DNA from: Stramenopiles sp. TOSAG23-2
Taxonomy: Eukaryota > Sar
Assembly (NCBI GenBank): GCA_900128395.1
Contig: LT649407.1
Span: 1-28,129, forward strand
Reading direction: 5' to 3'
DNA: 28,129 nt
Shown here: one piece after another, positions 19,342 through 28,129 of the stretch
How the letters are laid out: each line of letters starts with the position of its first letter
Position numbering within the stretch: the stretch's first letter is position 1
The notes under the pieces: generated by a model
What the model was told of the DNA's origin: nothing
Database searches by the model: none
The model's input: only the letters and a program-made list of their open reading frames with translations
Program-made: the position numbers and the translations under genes

Positions 19342-22300
19342 ATGGATATAATAGGCAAGATGTTTCCATTTACACTTGTCAAAAAAAGTCATACAAATAA
19401 ATATAATATTAATAATTTTGTATCATTCCATCGTCCTTTTTATAACGTTTTATTGTTATTATTGTTATTATTCATTTTATTTTTAGATAGTAATAATAAT
19501 CGTTTTGGTCACATTTTTGTATATGCGGATGATCTAAATGGATTACCAAACCCACCACACCGACCGACATTTGTTGCGAAAACGGTAACAGCTACTACAG
19601 CAACTTTAAACTGGGCACCAGTACAAACGGATTCATCACCAGTAGTAGATTCTTTTGAAGTACAATTTAAACCTATATCGGATACGAACTGGCAAACAGC
19701 TTCTAGTACTGTTGGGAAGAGAGATAGTAATAAAGGGTTGAATGAGATTCAAATTATAACAACGCGTGCTGATGTAGGCCAGGATATTAATGATGGTTGG
19801 TTCCGTCTCTCATTGCATCATAAAGGATTAAATGATTTCGACCCGGAATCAGCAACTATGACTGATCGTATGCCATATAACGCCACTGCTTTGGAGGTTG
19901 AATATCAATTAAATATGTTAGCAAATATACAATTTACAGGCACAACAACTCATGTAACTCGTTCGTTACCAGATGCACAAGGTGGTTATCGATGGGCAGT
20001 CTCGTTTGAGCTTGGTGCAAATACCGTTGCACGAGGGGAGCAAAATGCACCATTCGATGGTACCTTACCAGCTGAAGATATACCATTACTTATATTGCAA
20101 CAAGAAAGTATTTCAGCTATATGGTCTGGTGGTGGGCTACAAGTACACCTATCAGAAGTTCGTAAAGGATCAACATTAGGTGGTGCGTGTGAGCAAACGA
20201 CGCCAACGCATGCAGGTGTTACTGGTCCTGATTATGAAAATGTTTTCATGGGTACACCAATTTGTAAATACAAAGTCGCATCGTTGCTAACGAATACACA
20301 TTATCATTTTCGTATACGTGCACATAATTTATTAGGATGGGGTCCATATAGTGGAATTAGTGAGCAAATATTAACCTTACGAGCATTTGCACCATTGACT
20401 CCAGCATCGCCAATGTACAGTTCCGGCAATAGTACCTCGATAACAGTACGTGCAGTGCCATTCGGCAATTTAGCAGACGGTGGGGAACCAATTACAGGAT
20501 GGGATTTTCAATATAGAATTGCAAATTCAGGTATTGCATGGATTCCATTTTCAGGCGGTTCCGCAAAAAGCACTTCCCCATACATGGAAGTTGCACGTGG
20601 TACTTCAGCAACAGTTGTTGGCTTGGAAAGCAATAGACAATATGAATTTCGTGTCCGTGGGCGGAATGTTATTGGGTATGGTCCATGGAGTGCAGGTAGT
20701 GAGCCAATGTCCACCTTAAGTGGTATTTCAATAGCACCATCAACCCCCGTAGTCGTTGAAAAAAGTATTTCTGAAACTACGATGGAATATCAATTTTTAC
20801 CACCAAGTGAAACAAATGGTGATACAATAGAAAAATATGAAATACATAGACGTAGTACATCTACGATAGAGAAAGGTGGGATATGGCATAGAGTTGGATA
20901 TATTGATGCAGAAAGTACAAAAGGTTTAAATGAAATACAATGGGTTCATACACGGGCGGATGTTGGTGAAAGCATTAATGATGGTTACTTTCGTTTGAAA
21001 TTTAATCATGGAGGATTAACAACAGCAGATCCTGAAAAAGGGACGATGACGGAGCGTATAAAATACGATGCAACTGCAAACGAGATGAAGCATGCTATTG
21101 AAAAATTAAAAAATGTACAAAAACTAATACGGGTTGAAAGGCACGGGCCAAATGTACAAGGTGGGTATTCATGGGAAGTCATGTTCGATGGAGAACATGA
21201 GAAAACACATGGTAATTTACCTATGATGCAATTGCATGACGAAGATATTACTGCACTTTGGACCGGTGGTGGTAGACAAGTTTACATCACGGAAGCACAA
21301 CGGGGCAGTACGAGGACCATATTGAACCAAATTACATTTAAATTGACAGGTTTGTTACCATATACTGTATATGAAACTCGTGTCCGATCTATTGGTAAAA
21401 ATGGTGTATCCACTTGGAGCAGTCCTCACAGTATTCCTGTCCGTACTAAACCAAAGTTAATGCAAGTATTGATAAAAGCACCTACCTCTACTAAATCTGT
21501 ATTGTTACTTCAAGGAAGTTTAAAAGATGCACCAAATACAATGGATCATGATTTTGCATCTGGTGCTTCATATGGAGGGGGTCTAGGTCAAAATGGGGGT
21601 AACGGCTTTGTAGTTATTACATCCTATTTGTACAACCAACAAAAGGCACCACAAACACCATTCTTTTACGTATGCCGGGGGCAGCCGTGCGAGGGTTACC
21701 CGCAGACATACACCGTCCCAGAGTCTACTGTTGAGGGAAGTAGCGTTGCTTTTGTTGAAATTAAAGCGTGGGGTGCTGGTGGTGGCGGTGGCTGTGGTAA
21801 TTTCACGCAAGGGGGTGCTGGTGGTTATGCGCAAATGAGAGCAAATGCTAAGTCTGGGGATACTTTCATTATCAGAATAGGAGGTGGTGGTGTTGGTTGC
21901 ACCGGGGAAGAAGGTGGCAATTCTGGCTACAACGGTGGCGGTGTCGGGGGCAAAGGTGATTTTGGTGGTGGCGGCGGTGGTGGAGCGACTGATGTATGGA
22001 AAGGTACTGAAATGGATCAATTGGTTTTAGTCGCTGGTGGCGGTGGTGGTGGTGGAAGTACGGATTATTGTTGTGCACATGGTGGTGCCGGTGGTGGTTA
22101 TGAAGGTGAAATGGGGCGTACTCCTCGAGCAACGCCGAAAGATAATACTGGAATCAATAAGAGAAAAGAATTCAGTACGCCAGGCCGTACGGATCCTAGA
22201 GATGAAATCGGTTTTGCTGCATATCATCAACATGTTGATATGGGTTTTGCCCCTGGAGCAAATTTGACTGAGTTGTCGACATCTGGTACAGGTGGTTCGT

Positions 22301-24921
22301 TAAGACAACTTAAAGGTGGCTTGCCTGGTGCTTCTGGTTCTTGGGAATATTCATTAGCTGGGGAAGTCTACCCATTATCAATAGAAGGAAGGCCTAAAAT
22401 TTCTGAAATCAGAGGTAGTAGCCCAGCTTCCGTAGCAACTGCTGGGCGAAGAGGTCAAGGGGGTAGAGGTCAATCTGGTAAAGAAGCAGGTGGTGGTGGA
22501 GGTGGTGGGTATTTCGGTGGTGGGGGTGGTGGAGCAGGTGTCGATGGGTCCGGTGGTGGTGGTGGCTGTGGATTTGTGAATAAATCTATTGTCTTTGACG
22601 AGGAGCATACATTTAGTTCCAGAGAAGCTTCTACACCAGAAAAGCCTGTAGCACCTCGTATAGATTATATGGATCATCGTTTAATTCGTTTATCTTGGAC
22701 ACCACCAAAATTTGGTTACTTGGCTGGACCAGCTAGTTATATTTTAGAAGTAGCTAGTGGCCCATCAAGTACTGATTTCAAAGAGATATATACCACTACT
22801 GGTCAAGGTACTACTGGTTTCAGAGGTACTATTATGCCAGATACGGATCAAACATCAATCAGCGAAGATGAGGACGAAGATCGCTTACTTTATACGTTCT
22901 TCGTTGAAGATAAATATACGGATGAAGTTGTTTCGGATATGATGCAAAGACCGATTTACCGTTTTCGAGTGCGTGCAACATCGCGTGCTCGTGGGAGTGG
23001 TTTTGTAAGTGAGCCTACCATCGTGGAAGTTCCAGGGTTACCATTGAATGAATGGACGAGGCTTGTGCCACGTCCATTCATGCTTGCCAGTGTTGGTGGT
23101 GGAAGACGTTTACATAATGGCCCAACATCTGAATTTGATCTCTATCCAGCTGCTAGAAGAGGCCACACGGTCGTGATGATAGGTGGATTTATGTATTTAT
23201 TCGGTGGTTGGCAAGAAGGATATCGTTGTGGCACACCATTTCAAAATGAACACAGGGCGGGTTTAGAAAATATTGATCCGGCGTTCCCTACACGGCCTTT
23301 TTGCAGGCGAAAACGGGGAACATCCAATGAATTATGGCGCTACGATCCTATAACCAACACATGGGCACAATTACGGACTCAAGGAACTTTGCCACCACCA
23401 CGTGAAATGCACACTGCCGTGGTGGATACTGCTAATCCTGGCTCGTTATATCATGGGAAGATGATCATATTTGGTGGCCATGGAGGTGGAAATGGCACAA
23501 CCAAGGATGGTGGACCAGGAGGATTGGAATATTTTGATGACATCTGGGAAATGGATCCTGATAGATTAACATATGAAACTACTGATGGGGGAGGAAAAAA
23601 TAAACCAATCCAAGATGGACGAAATTTATTTGTCAGTACATTTGCAAATGTAAGCTCAGATCGATGTTTAGTCGATGTTGATGTCACGGTAAACATAAAG
23701 CATGGATGTACACGTGATCTAATCATCGAGCTCTTAGGACCAAGCCATCGACACCAAGGTGTAAATCATCGAGAATCACAGCAAAGACAGCATGAACGTG
23801 GTCAATTTGATACTGGATCTGAAAGTGCGGCTGATCCACCACAAGCCAGGGACCAACGGACATTATTATTTGATGGTTTCGATGGAACAAGTTCTGGTTG
23901 CGGGGTCAATTTAGAAAACTTACGCTTTGATGATCGTGCAAACCGTACTGTTGAAGAATGCTGCCCAAGTCCATTTAAAGGCTCGTTTAGACCTGTATCC
24001 AAATTAAATGTTTACAATGATTTGCAAGTAAGAGGGGAATGGTCCTTACGAATCTATGATCAACGGGCCAATTCATTGAATGGTTCATTGGTAAACTGGG
24101 AATTGCATTTCACCATGCGTCCATGTGAGGCACGGTACAAATGGACAGATTTAAGTGCGCAAGTTAAAAGCAATAGTAATGGAGCGATCCCAAGCCCTCG
24201 TTATGGACATACTACCGTCGTAATCGATCATCAAATGTTCCTTTGGGGTGGACATGCATGGTCGCGCTATAAAGATTTATGGCGTTTGAATATTACGAGT
24301 AGAACATGGTATAAATTAAATACACGAGAGTACAGAGCACCAGAGCGTTATGGTCGTGCATCTGTCATTAGCCCATGGCAAATTTTGAATTTCGGTGGAT
24401 ATATGCACACTCGTTTTGCACCATTTCTATGGAAATATGATCCAATTAACTTTAAATGGACGCGTTTAGATACGTTCGGCGTTCCGGGTGGCCCAGTGAC
24501 GTATACACACCGTAGTACAGAGGAACCAACGCCGACGCTATATGGGGAAAATATGCCAGTAGCAAGGCAAATGACATCGCTAGTGTTAATTGGATTGAAA
24601 GGTACGCCATCAAGACAACGCGGTATATCACATCCGAAAATTTTGATGTTTGGTGGATATGATGGTATCGCATATATGGATGATTTGTGGCAATTAGATT
24701 TAAAATTGTTAGGAATCGATCATGATATGATTGGTGGTGGTGAAGAAGAAGTTAATTGGCGAAACAATTGTATATGGAGATTAAAAAAAGGATCTACGGA
24801 AGATAATTTATGGAAGAGTACATGTGATAGCCAAGGGAGTCAAACAGCAAATTGTTTAATTGATGATGTGTTGACGAGAGCATATTGTAGAAAGCAATAT
24901 CAAGGAATTATGAATTTTTAA
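19342..24921 (+). CDS. Secreted or anchored FN3, Gly-rich, Kelch and P-domain protein
   Basis: A single exon encodes 1,859 residues. A hydrophobic core at about 36-48 (seven Leu, then FILFL) acts as signal peptide or anchor, with possible cleavage after VYA at about 62. The domains follow in order. FN3-1 (about 70-345) has an inserted module at 131-278. FN3-2 lies at about 350-460. FN3-3 (about 465-705) has the same module at about 523-655. A glycine-rich domain (about 735-1080) has AWGAGGGGGCGN and GGGGGCGFVN ends like the ALK/LTK extracellular domain. FN3-4 lies at about 1097-1232. Kelch blades lie at 1263-1410 (RGHTVVMIGGFMYLFGG). A proprotein-convertase P-like domain lies at about 1420-1590 (DLIIELLGPS, GEWSLRIYDQ). 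More Kelch blades lie at 1602-1787, then a Cys-containing tail. There is no C-terminal membrane helix. Cell-surface adhesion or matrix function is inferred from the domains. No kinase or protease domain is present. Confidence 0.85.
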   Translation: MDIIGKMFPFTLVKKSHTNKYNINNFVSFHRPFYNVLLLLLLLFILFLDSNNNRFGHIFVYADDLNGLPNPPHRPTFVAKTVTATTATLNWAPVQTDSSPVVDSFEVQFKPISDTNWQTASSTVGKRDSNKGLNEIQIITTRADVGQDINDGWFRLSLHHKGLNDFDPESATMTDRMPYNATALEVEYQLNMLANIQFTGTTTHVTRSLPDAQGGYRWAVSFELGANTVARGEQNAPFDGTLPAEDIPLLILQQESISAIWSGGGLQVHLSEVRKGSTLGGACEQTTPTHAGVTGPDYENVFMGTPICKYKVASLLTNTHYHFRIRAHNLLGWGPYSGISEQILTLRAFAPLTPASPMYSSGNSTSITVRAVPFGNLADGGEPITGWDFQYRIANSGIAWIPFSGGSAKSTSPYMEVARGTSATVVGLESNRQYEFRVRGRNVIGYGPWSAGSEPMSTLSGISIAPSTPVVVEKSISETTMEYQFLPPSETNGDTIEKYEIHRRSTSTIEKGGIWHRVGYIDAESTKGLNEIQWVHTRADVGESINDGYFRLKFNHGGLTTADPEKGTMTERIKYDATANEMKHAIEKLKNVQKLIRVERHGPNVQGGYSWEVMFDGEHEKTHGNLPMMQLHDEDITALWTGGGRQVYITEAQRGSTRTILNQITFKLTGLLPYTVYETRVRSIGKNGVSTWSSPHSIPVRTKPKLMQVLIKAPTSTKSVLLLQGSLKDAPNTMDHDFASGASYGGGLGQNGGNGFVVITSYLYNQQKAPQTPFFYVCRGQPCEGYPQTYTVPESTVEGSSVAFVEIKAWGAGGGGGCGNFTQGGAGGYAQMRANAKSGDTFIIRIGGGGVGCTGEEGGNSGYNGGGVGGKGDFGGGGGGGATDVWKGTEMDQLVLVAGGGGGGGSTDYCCAHGGAGGGYEGEMGRTPRATPKDNTGINKRKEFSTPGRTDPRDEIGFAAYHQHVDMGFAPGANLTELSTSGTGGSLRQLKGGLPGASGSWEYSLAGEVYPLSIEGRPKISEIRGSSPASVATAGRRGQGGRGQSGKEAGGGGGGGYFGGGGGGAGVDGSGGGGGCGFVNKSIVFDEEHTFSSREASTPEKPVAPRIDYMDHRLIRLSWTPPKFGYLAGPASYILEVASGPSSTDFKEIYTTTGQGTTGFRGTIMPDTDQTSISEDEDEDRLLYTFFVEDKYTDEVVSDMMQRPIYRFRVRATSRARGSGFVSEPTIVEVPGLPLNEWTRLVPRPFMLASVGGGRRLHNGPTSEFDLYPAARRGHTVVMIGGFMYLFGGWQEGYRCGTPFQNEHRAGLENIDPAFPTRPFCRRKRGTSNELWRYDPITNTWAQLRTQGTLPPPREMHTAVVDTANPGSLYHGKMIIFGGHGGGNGTTKDGGPGGLEYFDDIWEMDPDRLTYETTDGGGKNKPIQDGRNLFVSTFANVSSDRCLVDVDVTVNIKHGCTRDLIIELLGPSHRHQGVNHRESQQRQHERGQFDTGSESAADPPQARDQRTLLFDGFDGTSSGCGVNLENLRFDDRANRTVEECCPSPFKGSFRPVSKLNVYNDLQVRGEWSLRIYDQRANSLNGSLVNWELHFTMRPCEARYKWTDLSAQVKSNSNGAIPSPRYGHTTVVIDHQMFLWGGHAWSRYKDLWRLNITSRTWYKLNTREYRAPERYGRASVISPWQILNFGGYMHTRFAPFLWKYDPINFKWTRLDTFGVPGGPVTYTHRSTEEPTPTLYGENMPVARQMTSLVLIGLKGTPSRQRGISHPKILMFGGYDGIAYMDDLWQLDLKLLGIDHDMIGGGEEEVNWRNNCIWRLKKGSTEDNLWKSTCDSQGSQTANCLIDDVLTRAYCRKQYQGIMNF

Positions 24922-25077
24922 AAAAGAAAAAAAGGGATAACACCACGAAGTATTTACGGTAAAAAAATATCTTGTTGTTGGTACGATTTCGTAAAAAACG
25001 AGACGCACACACACATAAAGCATGCTTCTTTTTTTTAAAAAAAATATACACATATATAGATTATATATTCGTTTTAT

Positions 25078-25962
25078 TTAACGTCTTCTGTTAAAGTTAC
25101 CTCCTCTTCTTCCTTTTCCTTTACCAAATCTTCCTCTTCCACCTCCTTGTTTTCGATTTTTACTTTGTTTTCTCATTTCGATAGAACGTTCAAAATGTTT
25201 CTTTTCCTCTTCTTCTGGTAGCATTGATACGAAAATTTGTTCGCCATTAATGTCTTTGATATCCTCACATGCTTTTTTAGCATTCTCTACTTCAGAGAAA
25301 CGAACTTCAGCATGATTTTCAAACATTTCTACAAATTCAACTTTACCAGCTGCACCAAATGCTTCTTTGATTTGACTAAAATGAATATCAACACCTTTCT
25401 TTTTAAGATCATCCAACCCATCAACTTTTAATACTGTACCTGGTTTCATTACTGGCGCTTTAAATTTACGCTTGTTGTCTCTTCTGTCAGTACTACGTGG
25501 TGTTTTTTTCCTGGACTGCGTACCAAATACAACATCTAAACATTTTCTGAAAGAAAAATCTTCACATGTGCCATCCGTACGAACAATAAAGAAACACATT
25601 GTACCCGTGTATTCAGGATGCTCGTCATATTTAAAACTTGCAAAGCCACATCCAATTTTTTCCAAATATTTTGGATGTTTCTCTAACAAAGCTTTCAATA
25701 CTGTTGCTGCTTTTCCATCAACGGTTGCACCACGGATTAAACTATCACGCAATGCACGCATGTAACTCCAGCATTCCTCCTTGTTTTGAAAGGTCATTTC
25801 ACCTAATTTACCACCAAATTTAACAGTTTTTACCAAGTTAATTTCTTTTGTGTATAAAATAGCTTTTGAGTTATTTGCTAATTCCCATGATAACTCCAAT
25901 ATACGTACACCATCTTCACGTGTATTTAAATATGTTGCTGGTCCTAATTTCGTATTTTCCAT
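25078..25962 (-). CDS. DCL/DUF3223 plus La-type xRRM RNA-binding protein
   Basis: A 294-residue single-exon protein. Residues 5-39 form a module nearly identical to the start of the FolD protein at 27798. A DCL/DUF3223 domain follows at about 49-145 (LLEKHPKYLEKIG, then MCFFIVRTDGTCEDFSFRKC). This family is known from plant DCL (plastid rRNA maturation) and the tails of plant RNA polymerase IV/V largest subunits. A La-type C-terminal RRM lies at about 175-255 (GTVLKVDGLDD..HFSQIKEAFG). The end is Arg/Gly/Lys-rich (GGGRGRFGKGKGRRGG), as in RNA chaperones. A role in structured RNA or rRNA processing is likely; the La motif itself is absent. The start is the ATG at 25962. The in-frame upstream extension is low-complexity and lies in leader-like DNA. 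Confidence 0.85.
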   Translation of the reverse strand: MENTKLGPATYLNTREDGVRILELSWELANNSKAILYTKEINLVKTVKFGGKLGEMTFQNKEECWSYMRALRDSLIRGATVDGKAATVLKALLEKHPKYLEKIGCGFASFKYDEHPEYTGTMCFFIVRTDGTCEDFSFRKCLDVVFGTQSRKKTPRSTDRRDNKRKFKAPVMKPGTVLKVDGLDDLKKKGVDIHFSQIKEAFGAAGKVEFVEMFENHAEVRFSEVENAKKACEDIKDINGEQIFVSMLPEEEEKKHFERSIEMRKQSKNRKQGGGRGRFGKGKGRRGGNFNRRR

Positions 25963-26817
25963 GATATTGTTATTTAGTATGATTATATATAAATCTATAT
26001 CTTGTTGTTTTTGTTTTATTTTCTCCTGCTCTTTACTTGTATATAATTCTACACACACACACATATATATATCCATCTCATCTTCACATCATCCAGATAT
26101 ATATATATATTTGATGCATAACATATTCGCGAATCAATGGTTATGGTTGCAATCGGAGGAAGGAGGAAGGAAGGAAAATTGGCCAAATTAAAATACATTT
26201 TACTGCTGCTGTGGCACCAACGGAAATTTATTCGCAAAAAATAATTGATCTCTAATATTAGAAATATAATGTTATTTCTATTTTAATAAGGTAGGTTTAA
26301 GGTATTGGTATAATATTTGATATGTTGTTTTAGTCTGCGTCGTCAAACTCTTTCTTTCTAATCTTGTTTTAGTATTAATTTATAATCTGTTCCAACTATC
26401 CTTTGGTCTTTTGACAATAATTAAACAATACCCTTAATACCCATCATCAAATTTCACCATCCAGAAATTCTCTTCTTTTTTTTTTTTATTTGATATGAAG
26501 CGCCAATACCAACTTAATACAGTCCAGCAGTGTGTATATATATTATGTCTTGGTACATGCAAAAAAGAAATAATATAAAAGTAGTTTAAGTTCAAAACCA
26601 CAGGAATATATATATAGCAAGCCTGAAAAGCAAAAAAAGGTATTCAATATTATATATTAGATAGATAGATAGTCATCTCGTCTACATACAATAGTTTGAT
26701 ATACCAAGGTAAATAATAAATATCAGATATACAAATATATATATAAATTATATATTCCATTTATTATTACTTGAGAAGGTATATATACTTTCATAATCAC
26801 ATATCAGAATAATAATA
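25963..26817. other. Divergent intergenic region with microsatellites
   Basis: 855 bp between the DCL-xRRM gene (-) and the membrane-protein gene (+). It contains CA and TA runs at about 26052-26112, a purine-rich AAGGAGG run at about 26155-26178, a T run at about 26469-26490 and a TAGA tract at 26658-26672. I found no convincing ORF, tRNA or snRNA. It probably holds two promoters. Confidence 0.4.
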
Positions 26818-27333
26818 ATGCCGTCATTAAAGAAAAGAAATGTCATCAGAGAAAATAAGAAAAGTGGAATTGAAGATGGTGGGTGGGATGGTGGGTCTAG
26901 GTTTGAAAATGAATTAATTAAAATTGAAGCAAGAAATGATATACTGGCACATAGTTGGAGAAATGTATTAGCAATAATAAGTTTTATTATGATGGGGTTT
27001 TGTTTATACAATGCATGGATAGATCAACATAATAATCAATATCAATCAATATTTGAAATTACTTCTGGTTTAATAAGTGCGTCTGTTGTCCGTTTTGCCA
27101 TGAGCTCGCCAACAAGCGGATTTGAAAGAGCATTGCAAATTGCTGGTATTGTCCAATTTGTTGTATGGGCATTTTTGACAAAGAATGAATATATATACCA
27201 TATCCATTGTTTACCATTAGGTTCAATGAATGCATTACTTGCAACTTCATCTTTTATGTTTCTCCGTTCAATGAAAAAAAAAACACTGAAATCAATTTCT
27301 ACCTTGCGAGAATTGAAAGAAAAAGTAAACTAA
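26818..27333 (+). CDS. Small membrane protein with four predicted helices
   Basis: A complete 171-residue intronless protein that I do not recognise. The first 45 residues are charged and polar (KKRNVIRENKKSGIEDGGWD). Four hydrophobic stretches follow at about 50-67, 78-95, 106-121 and 137-151, and then a Lys-rich tail. The size and spacing suggest a four-pass protein with both ends on the same side. The basic tail ending KEKVN could be a weak ER-retention or cytosolic signal, but that is speculative. No catalytic motif is visible. It starts with the first ATG after an AT-rich leader and lies 464 bp before the FolD gene on the same strand. Confidence 0.75.
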   Translation: MPSLKKRNVIRENKKSGIEDGGWDGGSRFENELIKIEARNDILAHSWRNVLAIISFIMMGFCLYNAWIDQHNNQYQSIFEITSGLISASVVRFAMSSPTSGFERALQIAGIVQFVVWAFLTKNEYIYHIHCLPLGSMNALLATSSFMFLRSMKKKTLKSISTLRELKEKVN

Positions 27334-27797
27334 TCCTAATATATAAGAAGAAAGGTATATATTTTTAATATATATATACTATTAAAAATAATATTATATT
27401 ATTACATGTGTTTTGATTTTTGGAGTAATAAATTAAATAAAATAATTATCAGATTTTTTAAAAAATACGGAGTCTAATTCCAATTTTTACAATATTTTTA
27501 CAAATTTCCGATTATTCATATATTTACCATCCTATTTATATATATAAAATGAATATAATTTTTAAACTATAGAAATCAACAAAAATCCCATACATGTTTA
27601 TACCTCTAGGGTATACATACATAGTAATACTAATATGTTGTGGCCACAATAATAATAAATTCAATATATTATTAGAGAGATACATTGAATGTGAATATAT
27701 ACAAATATACAAAGAAGAATATATCATATAATATAAATTTCCAACAAACATATAACAGAAAAAAAAGGAGAAGAAGAAACGTTTTAACATACACAAT
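27334..27797. other. Intergenic spacer upstream of the FolD gene
   Basis: 464 bp of very AT-rich DNA with TA runs and purine-rich sequence just before the FolD start. The leader does not resemble that of the DCL-xRRM gene, although the two proteins share an N-terminal module. No gene is seen. Confidence 0.4.
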
Positions 27798-28129
27798 ATG
27801 GCAAGTATAGCTGAACAAGAAAAAACAAAATTAGGTCTAGCTAGATATTTAAAAACACGTGAAGATGGTGTACGTGAATTAGAATTATCTTGGGAATTAG
27901 CAAATAATTCAAAAGCAATATTATATACAAAAAGACAAAATACAAAACGAATCAATGGAAAACAAATATCGATTGCAATTAAAGATGAGGTTGCAAACGG
28001 GGTGAAAGAGTTAAAAGAATCTATCAATGTTGTCCCAGGTCTAGGTACGATATTAGTAGGTCAACGCCAGGATAGTGCTCTATATGTTCGAATGAAAAAT
28101 AAAGCAGCAGATAAAGTAGGTTTCTATCA
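27798..28129 (+). CDS. folD: FolD/MTHFD-type folate enzyme, 5' part only
   Basis: 110 codons are visible before the window ends. From about residue 53 the sequence is the N-terminal domain of methylenetetrahydrofolate dehydrogenase/cyclohydrolase: INGKQISIAIKDEV, then PGLGTILVGQRQDSALYVRMK. The family's catalytic Tyr-x-x-x-Lys is present as Tyr96 and Lys100. The enzyme interconverts 5,10-methylene-, methenyl- and 10-formyl-tetrahydrofolate in one-carbon metabolism. The NAD(P) domain lies outside the window, so it may be bifunctional or fused to formate-THF ligase. Residues 1-52 are an unusual extension. Within it, residues 11-45 match residues 5-39 of the DCL-xRRM protein at 31 of 35 positions. 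The extension is not rich in the pattern of a mitochondrial presequence (it has several Glu and Asp). Confidence 0.9.
   Translation, partial: MASIAEQEKTKLGLARYLKTREDGVRELELSWELANNSKAILYTKRQNTKRINGKQISIAIKDEVANGVKELKESINVVPGLGTILVGQRQDSALYVRMKNKAADKVGFY

Noticed and set aside
21583-22677. Thr/His-rich minus-strand ORFs opposite the glycine-rich domain
   Set aside because: GGT/GGC repeats on the plus strand give ACC/CAC runs on the other strand. The plus-strand frame is a coherent 1,859-residue protein.
25963-26076. N-terminal extension of the DCL-xRRM protein from an upstream in-frame ATG
   Set aside because: It reads through a CA/TA microsatellite and a Lys/Gln/Ile-rich leader. The ATG at 25962 directly precedes the conserved module, as in the FolD gene.

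Overview
This is nuclear DNA from a microbial eukaryote, not a bacterium or virus. The evidence is long AT-rich intergenic DNA with microsatellites, spliceosomal introns with GT..AG ends and TACTAAC-type branch sites, a PHD finger, an SH3 domain, a La-type xRRM, a mitochondrial ETF beta subunit and a mitochondrial PPR-like protein. The genome is compact and intron-poor: three confident introns of 83, 87 and 120 nt, all phase 1. The large secreted protein combines FN3, a glycine-rich domain, Kelch and a P domain, with a nested module that I associate with stramenopile and related protist surface proteins. A stramenopile-like or other free-living protist is my best guess, with low confidence. 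Nine complete genes end in TAA (6) or TGA (3).

Layout. Positions 1-1970 hold a probably broken minus-strand gene (211-1111, with one frameshift and one in-frame TAG) and short open fragments. A perfect 2 x 110 bp tandem duplication (1972-2191) covers the start of an SH3-domain gene (2144-3870, +, one intron). That gene converges, with a 27 bp gap, on a PHD-finger gene (3898-4890, -). Positions 4891-5640 are repeat-rich: an 80 bp direct repeat, a 30 bp inverted repeat and a 2 x 114 bp tandem duplication that covers the end of the next gene. That gene (5641-14466, -, one intron) encodes a 2,912-residue charged, coiled-coil, multi-zinc-finger protein. Next come a possible 56-codon ORF, ETF beta (15273-16007, +), an unrecognised 184-residue protein (16212-16766, +) and a mitochondrial PPR-like protein (17082-18947, -, one intron).

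The right part holds a 1,859-residue secreted or anchored multidomain protein (19342-24921, +), a DCL(DUF3223)-xRRM RNA-binding protein (25078-25962, -), a four-helix membrane protein (26818-27333, +) and the 5' end of a FolD/MTHFD gene (27798 to the window edge, +).

The genes do not form one pathway. ETF beta and the PPR-like protein are both mitochondrial, and FolD often is, but this is not an operon. The observation most worth following is a 35-residue module shared, at 31/35 identical residues, by the N-termini of the DCL-xRRM protein and the FolD protein. Nine of its 13 differing codons are synonymous, which points to a conserved protein module attached to unrelated enzymes. The nested domain architecture of the 1,859-residue protein and the thrice-repeated 'RKS' motif in the SH3 protein are also notable.
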